Assembly (NCBI GenBank): GCA_918026815.1
Contig: CAKJVC010000037.1
Coordinates: 124,001 to 188,000, forward strand
Length of the DNA stretch: 64,000 bases
Direction of reading: 5' to 3'
Source of the DNA: Chalara sp. BL73
Taxonomy: Eukaryota > Ascomycota > Leotiomycetes > Helotiales
In this document: piece after piece, positions 1 to 10,688 of the stretch
Numbering within the stretch: position 1 is the stretch's first letter
Layout: every line of letters begins with the position of its first letter
Made by a program: the position numbers and the translations under genes
Notes under the pieces: generated by a model
The model's input: the letters and a program-made list of their open reading frames with translations, nothing else
Databases searched by the model: none
Told to the model about the DNA's origin: nothing

Positions 1-1348
1 ATTTCGAGCCTTCCACACCCATACCGCTCACATAGATTGAAGCAATCCTCAGAAAGGTCACATATCCGGCCCTTCGTAGATTAAAACCGGCATGTCATCT
101 AACTATTCAGCTGGCGCACCAATCACCAGCATCTGAACATTCCTAGTTCTCTCGGTATGAAAGCTACCGGTATTAGTAGTTCTCCCGCCCAATCATGGGG
201 GCAGAAACAATTCTCACATGTTGAGGCTCAACTACATAGGCTCGTAAGCCTGACGCCGATCATTGAGACTTCTTGAACCTTCTCATCTTGATCGGCAGCG
301 ATCAAGATTGGCGAAGCAGCCCGTGCTAACCGCAATGATCCACGCTTACCGATCTTCCGAATCATCAGAGCTCACGAGGCTACAGCATGGCGATGATCTC
401 GGGGATCTCTAAGCTCTGAGAGGCACGCTTAGGCGCTGTCAGATGACCGGTATTATGATCTCCCGTGCCGTCTTTATGCTTTTATGCTGCGAGCTCCAAC
501 AAGGGTTTGGAACAGGATGTAACTTGGGATGAGGTGGAAATAAGCACATGTCCTGGACATAAAAACTCATGCCAAGCATGTGCTATGACCTGAAGCAATT
601 TTCCCGGTGTTATTTTACTGTTACCAGAAATCAAATGGACAGCACACCAACACATTTTGACTTTGACTAGGTGCGAAATTGCTTTGTAGGTGGTAACATA
701 GGGATCTTACATGCGGGATAAAGTTCGCACATGGAAAGCAAACGGCACGCATGCGGGGGAGCGAAGCAGAAAGCACAATCTGCCCAGCACATGCGCACCT
801 GCTGAAAGACTAAGATGTCCAAATGTACTGTACTTCTTCACTGCACCTAGTTACATAAGAGGAGAAGGATCACAGACCATAGATCACGTGATCTCGCTAA
901 ATTGATTATATGAGCAAGTGGCTAATACGGCTAAAGCAGCGATTTAGACCTGGACCTGGCAGCCACTGGTAGGAATTTTGGTAACATGATCTTTGTAATT
1001 TGTGCAATCTTTACACCAGCATAATTGGGCTCGGTTTTCTTATTTGTCAAGTTTATAATATCCACGATATCTTCGCAATTCAAAATGTGATTCGTGGGTT
1101 CGTTACGGTGTGGCGCAGCCTTCCTCAGCCTCGTCAGAAAAGCAGCGACATTCTACTTAGGTTTTGTCTTACGCAACTCCAAATTGGAACCATCCTTGAT
1201 GCAATTTGATATGCGCTGAATTGCACTGCACCAAGAAGTAATATCGTTTACAGGATATGCTTTCCTCTTCCAATGAAGCTTTAAAACTGCGGACTCGCAA
1301 GCTTAAACCACTGCTTGACAGCTGATTGACAGCTGGCAGCTCGCGAAA
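1..1348. other. Intergenic region, no gene recognised
   Basis: No reading frame with recognisable protein character, intron-linked coding or RNA gene was found on either strand. Composition is ordinary and mixed. The last few hundred bases must hold the promoter and 5' leader of the GT69 gene that starts at 1349, but no specific site can be assigned. Confidence 0.6.
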
Positions 1349-2851
1349 ATGGCGCCCGCACATCAATATCGCGTCGTGCCCCATAGCCCTGACGACCTTG
1401 ACGACGATGAATTCAAAGATAAGCCCACGCTGCGACGAAGAAGCTTGATTTCTCTGCTCTTGAGGAAGCTCCGGAAATTCTGCAGGCCGGCATATCTGTT
1501 CGTAGCGTTTGTGGTATTCCTGCTGTTGCAGGTTACTTTCAATGCGAGTTATGTCCATGGTCCACCATTCGAACTCAATCGCAATGAGACGGTGTTCATC
1601 GCAGCAAATATCATAGACCAACACCTAATTGATGGCATATGGGGTAATAGAATACTGGAACTCGTCAATTTGATAGGACCGGAGCGGACGTTCGTCTCCA
1701 TATATGGCGGGCCGAAGGAAGCTTTGCAGAGCTTCGAAGCAAAACTCCCAAAAAATTGTGAGAGGAGTATTATCTCTGAGAAGGACTCCCCAATCAAGCT
1801 GAAAGATATTCCGCACACGACCCTACCAACCGGCGAAGAGCGCATTAAACGCATTGCATTCCTGGCAGAAGTCAGAAACAAGGCCCTCGAACCGCTCAAA
1901 GCCACGAAAACACGATTTGATAGAGTGCTTTTCATAAATGATGTGGTTTTTGAGGCCAAGGATGCGACACGACTATTATGGGGAACAAACCTAGATGCGG
2001 AAGGCAATGCACATTATAAGGCTGCTTGCGGAACAGATTTTGTCACAAGCTGGAAGTATTACGATACATATGCCACGCGCGATCTTGAAGGATACAGCAT
2101 TGGTGTTCCAATCTTTCCCTGGTTCGCAAATGTGGGCAATGACGCACAATCCAGACGAGACGTCCTTGCTGGGAGGGACGCGGTTAGGGTGAAAAGTTGC
2201 TGGGGCGGAATGGTAGCTTTTGATGGTCGATATTTCCAGGATGCAGAGCAACTTAGTGTGTTCACTGCGAGCGAAAATCCGAAGTTGCCTTTACGATTCA
2301 GAAGTGAGCCTGATCCATTTTGGGATGCGAGCGAATGTTGCTTGATTCATGCGGATATCATGGCACTTCCGCCCCTATCCAACTCGCAGCGTATGGATTC
2401 CGTGACGAGAGACAAGCCCTTTGGGTGGGAAGATGGGATTTTTATGAATCCATACGTCCGTGTATCCTATGACGAGGCAACATTCAAGTGGATTCCAGTG
2501 GCAAAGAGATTCGAGCGGCTCTTCGCCGTTCCTCAAGATATCATCAACCGTTTCGCGAGCATGCCACGGTTTAACTACCGCAGGTCTGAGAGAGAAGGAG
2601 ACAAGATTAAGGATCGCAAATGGGTTTCGGCTCACAAAAAGGGTTCTAAGAAACGAGCAACTCTTGGAGGAGGCGACATGAAAGGCAAGGAGTACTGGGC
2701 TCATGAGGGGCACTATGAGGAGTATGAACGCACTGCCACCCGAGGTGGATATTGTGGTGTGAGACAACTGCTTGTGTTGAAGAAGGAAGATGACAAGAGC
2801 GAAGGTAATTGGGATAATCTACTCAACCAGGTGCCTCCGCTCGACGTGTGA
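1349..2851 (+). CDS. GT69 (CAP59/CMT1-type) alpha-1,3-mannosyltransferase-like protein
   Basis: Single-exon gene of 500 residues. A basic, cytosolic N-terminus (about residues 1-46) precedes one hydrophobic segment (about 48-64), giving a type II membrane topology expected for a Golgi glycosyltransferase. The body matches the fungal CAP59_mtransfer family (GT69), known from Cryptococcus Cmt1/Cap59: the block with VNLIGPERTFVSIYGG, the LFINDVVF segment with its acidic putative nucleotide-sugar/metal site, the ACGTDF and CWGGM blocks, the DPFWDASECCLIHAD segment and the late NPYVRVSYD motif all appear in order. Members add alpha-1,3-mannose to glycans; the precise substrate here cannot be told from sequence. 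The start at 1349 is chosen because it gives the acidic/basic N-terminus directly before the membrane anchor. No truncation is seen. Confidence 0.85.
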   Translation: MAPAHQYRVVPHSPDDLDDDEFKDKPTLRRRSLISLLLRKLRKFCRPAYLFVAFVVFLLLQVTFNASYVHGPPFELNRNETVFIAANIIDQHLIDGIWGNRILELVNLIGPERTFVSIYGGPKEALQSFEAKLPKNCERSIISEKDSPIKLKDIPHTTLPTGEERIKRIAFLAEVRNKALEPLKATKTRFDRVLFINDVVFEAKDATRLLWGTNLDAEGNAHYKAACGTDFVTSWKYYDTYATRDLEGYSIGVPIFPWFANVGNDAQSRRDVLAGRDAVRVKSCWGGMVAFDGRYFQDAEQLSVFTASENPKLPLRFRSEPDPFWDASECCLIHADIMALPPLSNSQRMDSVTRDKPFGWEDGIFMNPYVRVSYDEATFKWIPVAKRFERLFAVPQDIINRFASMPRFNYRRSEREGDKIKDRKWVSAHKKGSKKRATLGGGDMKGKEYWAHEGHYEEYERTATRGGYCGVRQLLVLKKEDDKSEGNWDNLLNQVPPLDV

Positions 2852-3858
2852 ATATCTACGTATATTTGTATGATTAGTGAGCATATTCATGGCAAGGCGT
2901 TGAACGGCAAGAAACCTGAACGACTGTAACAGTAAATAGCGCATACACTGAGCAGCATAACTGGGCGGCATACTTGGAGATAGAATGGATGATTGACATT
3001 CAAAATACTCATGCACGTGTGGCCAACTTGTTTTTACTGTTTACAATGGTGAATGTGCGTCCGTCTGTGTTTACCCTCTTTTGCGCAAAAACAGGGAATT
3101 TATTCCATGTAGTACAAGTGTACCGCCACATGTCTTCAAACTGCATGAGATTTTTGTCGCAGAGGTCAGGTCAAATACTTTGACCTGTATTATTGTGTTG
3201 GTCTGTGATGATTGGCAACGCCTCCCAAGTCCACAGCCAGTATTGGCCTTTTCTGACGTGTCAACAATTTCTTGTCCGCGTTCCCAAATTTTCATGCATG
3301 TTTCGCCTACAAGTAGATTGCTTGGATACTGCGACAGCTTTCAAGTTAGCTGCCCGAAGATTTGTCTTCTTCGAAGAGCCCAAGATGTGCTGCAGTGTCT
3401 TAGTTTCCTGCTCGGGTTGTGATACTCCAGCCACTTGATCACACATTCTTAAACATTACCAGATGAATTGACGTACATAAAAAATCTCGCAAAAGCTGAC
3501 CACCGAGCATCATGTTGTATCAGCTTTCCTGTTTTCATCTTATTGACGCATCATAGCCTCTTAATCACACAACATCTAGCTCCTACATGATAGGAGATGA
3601 CAACCAAGCCAAGATAGTGGTCTGGTATAATTGTGATACAGTGTTGACCTACGGCTGTGATACCCCTTTCGGAAGACCACGCCAATCACAGCTACCTTTC
3701 CGTATACCTTTACATACAATTCTACACTTCACCTAGCTGCTCGACGCTATGCATGAGCTACAGGTTCTTGGGTCATACCAGACAATAACCCTTCTCCATT
3801 CTGAAAATATTTCCCCGGTAGCATATGTAAAGCATAACCTAAAATAGCTATTGAAGTT
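2852..3858. other. Intergenic region upstream of duplication 1
   Basis: About 1 kb between the GT69 stop and the P450-like remnant. Short open frames occur on both strands but none has family resemblance or intron support. The left breakpoint of the first tandem duplication lies at its right end (about 3874). Confidence 0.55.
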
Positions 3859-4072
3859 GTGTATTGGGAACCCCTTTCTAAGGCTATTCTCGCAGCATCT
3901 TTAATGTTAACAACGATTGTTTCCTCGCGCATTATTAACTGCCTCTTCTTCCATCCGCTCCGCAGTTTCCCAGGCCCGTGGTACGCAGCATGCTCATCGC
4001 CCCCCCTTGTTCTATCATCCCTCCCGAACAAAGAGCCAGACTGGCTCACATTCCCTGTGAACAAATATGGCG
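3859..4072 (+). pseudogene. Cytochrome P450 N-terminal remnant (duplication copy 1)
   Basis: The translated stretch has a hydrophobic anchor (ILAASLMLTTIV), then the FFHPLRSFPGPWYAA block and a region ending PVNKYGG. This is the classic N-terminus of fungal microsomal P450s: membrane anchor, proline-rich hinge, then the first beta strand. A GTAAGC donor-like site follows. Nothing downstream resembles the I-helix, ExxR or haem-binding FxxGxRxC region, so only the first exon survives and the gene is not functional. The left breakpoint of tandem duplication 1 (position 3874) falls inside this remnant. Confidence 0.55.
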
Positions 4073-5000
4073 GTAAGCACCTCCCCTTGCGTCACACAAC
4101 TCTCGGAGATAACAGGGAACAGGCAAAGACGGTGTGCCAATTCGCGTCACTCCAAATCTCCTGTTCTTTTACAGGGCGGCATCACTTCGCGGCATTTGCT
4201 GGGATCCACAGTGTAATACAAAGTCACACATGTACGGCCATGAAATGCTTGGTCCACCATCTCGCTTTTCTTTCTGGACCTCTTGGAAGGACATCGACAG
4301 TTTCTGTACGAAAATTGAAGCTCGGGTCTTGTGTTGTAACAAACAGCTGCGCCTATCTATTAGGTAGTATTTCCTCTTGCTTTTCCCGTTATTGGTTAAC
4401 TTTTCCAGAGGTCGATCTCAATCATAGCGAAAGGCGGGAATAATTATGCTTGACTCTGAACTTTGACCTGGCGAACTTAAGAGGTATTGAGGGAATGGTG
4501 GTAGTGATTCTCGGAGTATAAGATCCAGCCACCATGGGTTCCCCTCGACTATCCTGCGGATGCGATCAATGAATGTAGAATTAGGAAGGGTAGGGTTGAT
4601 TACATGATACAAGGTGCTCCTCCTCTCTTCATTGGATCATGAAAACGATTCGGCGAGCCCTGGATAAGCGGGCTGTGATAACCACCAAATTCCTTGCCGG
4701 TAGTTTTAATAAACTCTCTGACGGGATGGTAGCGACTGCCACCAAGGTATATATGGTCACAGTCTCTTGATCCTCATTAGAACGCGATCTATAGCCGTGA
4801 ACTCGAATGCCAACACGAGGAAGACTCTCGAACACTGCTCTATTTGCTCTTACTCTCTCCTTTAAGCCTGAAATTGAATCTTTACGCGGCATTGACGAGG
4901 GCAACATGAGAGCCTCCTCCATCGTAGCACGCACCCTGAGGGGCGGCGCGAGGAGACCATATCTGTATGGTCTAGGAACTCTATCATTTCTACGCATTGG
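4073..5000. other. Region after P450 remnant, no confident gene
   Basis: Contains short open frames on both strands but no recognisable domain. It may be decayed coding DNA from the P450 locus. The same sequence recurs at about 10888-11812 in duplication copy 2. Confidence 0.5.
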
Positions 5001-5507
5001 CTATGGAGCATTAAAACCTTCAGTGTCTGAGCTAGTGCTATCTTCTATGGCGAAACTGCGAGGAATATCAGCCCTTCGAGGCCGATCTGGTAGGCTCCTT
5101 TTTCTAGGTTCATAAATTGTTACTATAGGAGAATATGCATCTGCAGTTGGCTCCTGGAGGCTTGCCTCTATTGTACTTGTTGACTTTTGGCGGAGCCCGT
5201 TAATATTAGACGGGCCTTGTTCTGATTCGTCCGCTCTATAAAGATTAGGCTGGTCTTGTCCCGATTCATATCTCAATTCTGGTATATTTGTTTTTGGAAG
5301 GGTAATTTTTTCAGAAGGACTAGTTCGAACATCATATTCAGTTACCTCAGTGCATACTTCATTCTCGCTTGGCTGTTCTCCGGCCATGAAGACGTTTATC
5401 ATTGGATTGGGTCTTAATCGTCCTGAAGTAATGGATGAGAACGAGGAGCCTGGAGAAACCAGAGGAACAGGAAAGGGACGCCTTAATATTACTAATACAT
5501 AAATCAC
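5001..5507 (-). CDS. Hypothetical 3' exon, polar Ser/Pro/Glu-rich tail (copy 1)
   Basis: Open frame of 168 residues rich in Ser, Pro, Glu and Arg, of the kind seen in disordered cytosolic tails. A short hydrophobic start (VLVIL) precedes it. A good splice pair upstream (GTAAGT just inside the frame that ends TGSFDG, acceptor GCGTAG before the GTG ATT codons) suggests it is the last exon of a longer minus-strand gene running from about 6033. The 5' exons were not resolved and no family is recognised. An identical copy sits at 11813-12319. Confidence 0.4.
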   Translation of the reverse strand: MIYVLVILRRPFPVPLVSPGSSFSSITSGRLRPNPMINVFMAGEQPSENEVCTEVTEYDVRTSPSEKITLPKTNIPELRYESGQDQPNLYRADESEQGPSNINGLRQKSTSTIEASLQEPTADAYSPIVTIYEPRKRSLPDRPRRADIPRSFAIEDSTSSDTEGFNAP

Positions 5508-6280
5508 CTACGCCAAATGCAATGAACTAGATGTAAGACAAGGGGAGTCTCCGGATTTAAAACTCAGAGAACAGATGCACATGATTCGGTATAGGTGAAG
5601 TCTCTGTACTTATGGGTTTGGATATTCTGAATTGCCCATTTCAACTTACACCATCAAATGACCCAGTATTCGTAGCTGTGCCATCTTTGATAGGGCCATT
5701 CGAATTTGTTTTCTTTTGCAAATCCATTGCTCATATTCACAAACAGACAGGTTTACAAAAAATGAGGAAGGCGTTATGAAATTTCGGTGAGTAATGCTTC
5801 TAGATTTAACTACCTTGAGAAGAAGGTGAGGCACACCTCATGCAGGTGGACTTGCCTTGCCATCGCCACAATTTAAGGCAGAGTGCAGGGCTCTGCGAAG
5901 CACAAAATGACAGGCATCTAGACTGCCAGTAACACAACTGGACGATCAAACTTGTTTTTGAGTCACTTGTGCAGTTATAACAGCCATCCCGCGCTTGGGA
6001 CTGCCTATTTGAGGAAATGGAAAGGTATTCCAAGGTATGCAGTTGAATCTAACGGAGTATGCGTTCCGGTGTGGAAATTTGAATTATCGCGTCTTGACTG
6101 GAATGCAAATAGCTTGTGGAGACTGGATAGCTTCAATATCAATCGCTTCGTTTTAGCCGAATATCCATGCTTGCTTGCGACCATGTCCAGCTGGTCTTTG
6201 ACCTCCTTCCAGACGCCTCTCCTGCTCTACTTCATTTCGCTCTCAAAGGAAGTATCAATAGCCTTCTTCTCATCTATTCT

Positions 6281-6682
6281 CTACGCCTTCACAATTCTCA
6301 ACAGCCCAATAATAAGTTCTTCCACCTTGCCATCCATGTTAAACTTGGCCGAGCACTCTCCGAACAAACACCTCAGCTCAGCAGCAATCGCCTCCATCTT
6401 TCCGATATCTATAACTCTTTCCGCCACATGGTCTTTTTTCGTGCCAAGAATTAAGATGGGGAATTCTGTAGAATCTAGACCTTGCCTCTTCTTGATCTCC
6501 TTCACAAGGTTATAACGCATTCCGATACGCTCTTGTATTGAGGCTCGCCATGGGTCCTCGCATACACTATAGACGCCGATTACCCTCTTTAACAAACTCG
6601 TTTTCCCGCTATGTGGTCCACCAATAACTGCTATTTTGTACATCTCCACAAATGCCTGCGAATTTTCTGTAGGATACAACAT
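6281..6682 (-). CDS. Ras-like small GTPase lacking the switch I/II segment (copy 1)
   Basis: Frame of 133 residues. Near residue 20 it has a P-loop (GGPHSGKTS, G1). About 12 residues later it continues directly with VYSVCEDP, which corresponds to the strand just after switch II in Ras proteins, then EFPILILGTKKDH (G4, with T in place of N in NKxD) and an ECSAK G5 motif. The roughly 50 residues that should carry switch I (G2) and the DxxG of G3 are absent. The reading frame stays open through the join, and the second copy (13094-13495) is identical, so this is not a sequencing frameshift. It is either a deletion pseudogene or a divergent protein with altered nucleotide handling. There is no C-terminal CaaX. 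Confidence 0.55.
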   Translation of the reverse strand: MLYPTENSQAFVEMYKIAVIGGPHSGKTSLLKRVIGVYSVCEDPWRASIQERIGMRYNLVKEIKKRQGLDSTEFPILILGTKKDHVAERVIDIGKMEAIAAELRCLFGECSAKFNMDGKVEELIIGLLRIVKA

Positions 6683-6793
6683 ATTACCACGATGATCTGG
6701 ACTGTTAAGGTGGGTAACAAATATAGGGGGCTGAGGTGGAGGACTCGACGACCTAAGTAAGCGGGCGGATATACTTCCCGTCTTCTCCGAGGC

Positions 6794-7066
6794 TTAATCA
6801 AAGCCAACCGACTGCTGGTGTACCAGGTACAGTAGTAAGACCTGATGCCCTTGAAACGTTAACAGATGTGATAAAAGCGTTATATAAAACAAGTGCCATG
6901 AGTGTGTCGTTTGGTTCTCTCTTAGCATACAGATTTTGTGCACTAGATCGCTGTGTGCCTCTAAAGTAACACAGGTTTGCGCCTCCGAATCTACACCTGA
7001 AGAACAAGAATTAGATAACACAAGGAGAAAGAGGCAAATTGCAGAAGAGAGTATATAATAATTCAT
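6794..7066 (-). CDS. Possible small secreted protein (copy 1)
   Basis: Frame of 90 residues starting with a convincing signal-peptide-like stretch (MNYYILSSAICLFLLVLSNS) followed by Cys. Downstream a second overlapping frame (6798-7007) is also open, so an unrecognised short intron may join the signal sequence to a different downstream frame. No domain recognised. The copy at 13607 onward is the same except for a T deletion upstream that lengthens the open frame. Low confidence as a real gene. Confidence 0.3.
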   Translation of the reverse strand: MNYYILSSAICLFLLVLSNSCSSGVDSEAQTCVTLEAHSDLVHKICMLRENQTTHSWHLFYITLLSHLLTFQGHQVLLLYLVHQQSVGFD

Positions 7067-7196
7067 TGCGACGAGATATAAAGTAGTAATTTTTTACAAT
7101 CCATGTCCTATCTATTGGTATTCCCGTGTCCCAGTCCATTGTATCATACACTTCTGTACATATCATACATATCTTCTATATCTTGAGATGAAGTGA

Positions 7197-9122
7197 TTAG
7201 ATGAGGGCCTGTCCCTTGAACATGCCCTCCTTGACTTCAGCGACGACATCCCTTCTATCGTGCTTACCAACCAATACAATACCTCTTCCGCGTCTCCCCA
7301 TTCTGCCCGTTCTCCCCAGTCGATGAATGAAGTCAACAGTGGAGTGCGGGACATCATATAAAATGACATGTCGAACAGCCAATGTATCGATACCTCTCGA
7401 TCCCAAGTCCGTAGTGACAAGGACCTTCACGTTTGGCAATTTCTTCCGTGACGGCGGTGCAACCTGTCCAAATGGCACGTAATTGGGTTGATTGTCCGCA
7501 AGGCCTCCAGGAAGCTCCTCAGGCTTAGGCGCTGTGAGTGGGTTTGCAGTCGTAAAAGAAGCCAGCATTTCCGACTGACGTTCCTCAGGTGTATCTCTGT
7601 TCAGCGCAATAGCATCCACACCTTTCGATACTAAATACTCCGCTACTTCCTTTGTCGTTTCTCTCTCATTCACAAAAACGAGGATGCGTTTGACATCCAT
7701 GATGTCCTTTACAGGCCCGTCATGTTCGGAGGCGGCTTTACCAATCGACCATATGGTATCTGCGCATGCAAGGTTCTTGTTACCTTGATATGGCTCGCGC
7801 TCACATTCAACGACGCCTAATTGTACACGCCTAGGGATTGCATGCAGATTTGGTGTTACAATGCGGCGAATACTAGGGAAGCGAGTGCGGAGGAAAGAAT
7901 CCATGCTCCGAGGAATAGTTGCTGAGCAGAGAACTAGTTGTTTAAGGGACGGGTTGCAACGGTCAATGATGTGCTGAGTGAGTGGTGAAAATCCACGATC
8001 AAGTAGAGAATCTGCTTCATCAATGATGAGGTGAGTAACTCGAGAAAGGACATTAGGATCCGATTCAGCTATGGAAGATAGTAGATGTGGTGTTGATACC
8101 AAGACATCGATTCCCTTGGGTGAAAAGAGTCGGTTTCGAATGACTTTTCCAGTAAAATTCGCAGATATCATAGCAGAGCGGAACTTGACTGTATGTGAAA
8201 ATGCTTTAACCAGAGCCCCAACCTGGACCACGAGTTCTGATGTAGGCACTAGTATAATCGCTCGTGGTCGGCCAGTTGTAGGATGTGGCGTATTCGACAG
8301 AGGTGGCGAAGGTAAACTCAGATCATTCTGCCGTACTTTCTCCTCAGCTATCTCTTTCTCGTATTGTGCGACATCTTCATCCGCTGCTTCTGCAAGCTTA
8401 ATCGCATTCACCGTCGGTATCAAATATGAAAGCGTTTTTCCTGAGCCTGTCTCTGCAGCTAACAAGAAATCCTGCCGTTCCTCCTTCACGAGCTGCTTTC
8501 GCCTCGAGCCTCCTTCAATTTCCATGCCAGTCAGAGCCGGAATGGCGAGCTTCTGTACGGGTGTAGGCTGTATATCTGTCATGCCGGCCAGCGCCTGCGT
8601 AGCGATCGAGCTCTGGACAGATGGTAGAAGAGCAAATTGTGCAAAAGATTCGATGTTAGAAATGCGTTCCTTAATCATCGTTCTTTGATTGTATGACACC
8701 GGCGCCAATGCACGCTGCATCTTCAAAGCCTTGAATCCTTTCTCTTTTGTGCCCTTCTTGAAAGCTCTTGGATCTCCACCTGTCGACCTTAGTTCCTGTT
8801 GCCTCGAGCGGCGTTCTGGTATCCCTCTTATATTTGCCTCCCGCTGGTTCATCCCCCCGAATGGCCCATCTTGTTTTCTACGGCCTGGAGCGCCATCGAC
8901 TGCTCCATATTTGACTTCCTGTGCCTTTGCAAGACTCAGTCGGGATGGTCGATTGTCTGCCTGCGAATAGTTCGATTTGACCCTCAGGTGAGAGATACCT
9001 TTTGCACGCAAGGATGTCTGGAATGTGGACTTTGACTGCCATTGCGAAATGGCGCCAACTTGCCCTTGTCGAGCTGCTCTGAACGAACATAGCAGACATG
9101 TTGAGCTTGAGGATCGCAACAT
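7197..9122 (-). CDS. MRH4: Mitochondrial DEAD-box RNA helicase MRH4 (copy 1, intact)
   Basis: ATP-dependent RNA helicase of the MRH4 family, which works in mitochondrial large-subunit ribosome assembly. I place the start at the Met at 9122 (641 residues) because it opens a basic, Ser/Arg-rich presequence (MLRSSSSTCLLCSFRAARQG); an in-frame Met 17 codons upstream is less likely. Motifs in order: Q motif (PTPVQ), Walker A AETGSGKT near residue 225, PTSEL (Ia), DEAD (II) in LIIDEADSLLDRG, SAT (III), [10 protein letters not shown] (V) and HRLGRTGR (VI). It ends GMFKGQALI, a typical C-terminus of fungal MRH4. Single exon. The second copy has one extra C just after motif VI and is frameshifted. Confidence 0.9.
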   Translation of the reverse strand: MLRSSSSTCLLCSFRAARQGQVGAISQWQSKSTFQTSLRAKGISHLRVKSNYSQADNRPSRLSLAKAQEVKYGAVDGAPGRRKQDGPFGGMNQREANIRGIPERRSRQQELRSTGGDPRAFKKGTKEKGFKALKMQRALAPVSYNQRTMIKERISNIESFAQFALLPSVQSSIATQALAGMTDIQPTPVQKLAIPALTGMEIEGGSRRKQLVKEERQDFLLAAETGSGKTLSYLIPTVNAIKLAEAADEDVAQYEKEIAEEKVRQNDLSLPSPPLSNTPHPTTGRPRAIILVPTSELVVQVGALVKAFSHTVKFRSAMISANFTGKVIRNRLFSPKGIDVLVSTPHLLSSIAESDPNVLSRVTHLIIDEADSLLDRGFSPLTQHIIDRCNPSLKQLVLCSATIPRSMDSFLRTRFPSIRRIVTPNLHAIPRRVQLGVVECEREPYQGNKNLACADTIWSIGKAASEHDGPVKDIMDVKRILVFVNERETTKEVAEYLVSKGVDAIALNRDTPEERQSEMLASFTTANPLTAPKPEELPGGLADNQPNYVPFGQVAPPSRKKLPNVKVLVTTDLGSRGIDTLAVRHVILYDVPHSTVDFIHRLGRTGRMGRRGRGIVLVGKHDRRDVVAEVKEGMFKGQALI

Positions 9123-9509
9123 TGGGTAAGTATCGTAAGGGCTACCTCCTGTCGGAATGTCACATACATACAAGGTTGAGATCGTTTATTGTATCCAAAA
9201 TTATTTTGGGCGGCAAAATGTTGTTCCGCAAAATGTTGTTCCGAGTGGCCTATCTTCATGTGACCACAATCTTCATCAAAGCACTAGTGTTAACATAAAC
9301 TATAATCGAAACTTAAATAATTCAAAGAGGGTCCCATAATCACGTTATAGAATACAACAGGATAGGGAGAGCAATTGCCCGCAAATTTGGTGCGATTGGG
9401 TATTTGGATGTGCTCTGTTTCTCCTATCAGAACCCAAGCTTTTGCCAGAAAACGCCTGACCACCTGTTCATAACGCCTTAAAAGTCATACATTTCTTCCT
9501 CTGGGTATC
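9123..9509. other. Intergenic MRH4-NIP7 (copy 1)
   Basis: Spacer between two minus-strand genes: the MRH4 5' leader and the NIP7 3' region. It contains a tandem 14-bp direct repeat (GCAAAATGTTGTTCC twice, around 9213-9241). No gene seen. Repeated at 15936-16323. Confidence 0.5.
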
Positions 9510-10168
9510 TTAAGTCGTTGAGAAGAGGCTGTCCTCCTCTCTCAAATATTCTCCACAGTCGGCCTGTCTAAACACCGTGATTGCGGTTGGTTCCAGCCTC
9601 CGTGCTTCTTGTGTACTCCGTGCAGTAACACCGAATCCCAAGGGAGTATCCTGCATGTTGTATACCACTACACCTTGGTGCTCGGGACAATCCTCCGACC
9701 ACCGTCCAACATGTGCCTTAAGGATATGTCCTCCATAAAGGAACGGCATTTCGCCATTCGCCTTGACCCAGACCTTGTAACGAGCATGTTCGGCGAGGTA
9801 AGGAAGGGCAGTGATATGAAGACGGAATTTTCCTGTCTTAGTGAACTTGCCTGCAGAGTCGTTAGTTGCTGCTTCCAGCAGAAATATAGAAGGTGCATAC
9901 CTAGGCAGACTCCCAATGACAGTAGCTTATCCTTCGCTATCGATGTTGCAAGATTAGCAAGAGATAATCTCACATAATAACATCGCTGATTCTGTAACCG
10001 GAACACATAGCGGTCGTCGTTGTCTAGCGGCGCGATAAGATTCTTCAGGGAGTTGCCAGTATAGTTAGCGAGCTTGGTAAAAGTGTTTGTGTCTCCGTCT
10101 CTGTTAACTGCTCGAGATCAGCAAGTGACTTTGCACAGGATTGAGCAGTCTCTACTTACGGGCCGCAT
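9510..10168 (-). pseudogene. NIP7: NIP7 60S biogenesis factor, frameshifted copy 1
   Basis: Same three-exon structure as the intact gene at 16324-16983: start codons M-R-P, a short intron, exon 2 with [11 protein letters not shown], an intron, then exon 3 with the PUA-domain part ([43 protein letters not shown]). In this copy the homopolymer at about 10078-10081 is four A on the plus strand against five in copy 2, shifting the frame early in exon 2. This could be a real mutation or a sequencing error. Confidence 0.75.
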
Positions 10169-10334
10169 GATGTCTGTTGTGGGCAAAATGTGAATGTTCT
10201 GATCAGAGTTGCAACTTCTCGACTTTTTTTTTGCGGGGAGGGACTTTTGGTGGGGACGCGGCCGCCTTGGGGAGTAAAACCACCTGAAGCTTCGAAAATA
10301 CTGTACATCGTACGAAATCTTACGACGGAAAAAC

Positions 10335-10688
10335 ATGGCACGAGTCCCAGCTGTGAAGAGGCGCAGGTTGACTCCACCTGCTTCGGACGGAGAAGAATCG
10401 TCACCACTGACCTTGGGAAGCGAGCCCAGGACGACGGGTAGCAAGTCGAACCAGTTCTTCAAAATGCGTCGAGCTGGAATCTCGAGCAAGATTACGAAAA
10501 CAGACCACGGAAGGGGAAGAAAAGGGAGAAAAGCACCAGACTTCCAATAAAAACATCAGATGGGTTAATACAGCAGGTCGAAGTGCCGGAAGTCACAGAG
10601 GAGGAGAGCGACTTAGAATGGCTTGGTGCGGACGAGTCAAAAGAGGAAGAGGTGGTAGAGGTCAAGAAGCCCGCAATACCAATGCGGC
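10335..10688 (+). pseudogene. NOC3: NOC3 5' fragment cut by duplication breakpoint
   Basis: Repeats the first ~118 codons of the intact NOC3 at 17157. It begins with MARVPAVKRRRLTPP and carries the acidic stretch EEESDLEWLGADESKEEE. It stops matching after KKPAIPMR, where the second copy of the P450-like remnant begins. There is also a 1-nt A-run shortening (after NQFFK) that shifts the frame, plus a 3-nt difference nearby. The tail of the fragment fuses in frame to the P450 anchor. Not functional as NOC3. Confidence 0.85.

Larger units (their letters stand above)
3874..10687. repeat. Tandem segmental duplication 1, copy 1 (6.81 kb)
   Basis: This block is repeated head-to-tail at 10688-17513 with near identity. 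It starts inside the P450-like remnant at CTTTCTAAGG and ends inside NOC3 after AATGCGG; at most 1 bp of microhomology is seen at the junction. Copies differ mainly by homopolymer length (for example C7/C6 near 4000, C4/C5 in MRH4, A4/A5 in NIP7 and NOC3). The block carries the P450 remnant, a Ras-like ORF, MRH4, NIP7 and the first 118 or so codons of NOC3. Confidence 0.95.

Noticed and set aside
711..905. Small plus-strand frame of 64 codons upstream of the GT69 gene
   Set aside because: No domain, no neighbouring exon, and no features beyond chance.
1549..2767. Minus-strand frames of 130-150 codons over the GT69 gene
   Set aside because: Antisense shadows of a clear single-exon gene.
8071..8970. 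Long plus-strand frames opposite MRH4 (and again at 14884-15783)
   Set aside because: They are antisense shadows of the helicase exon and have no family resemblance.
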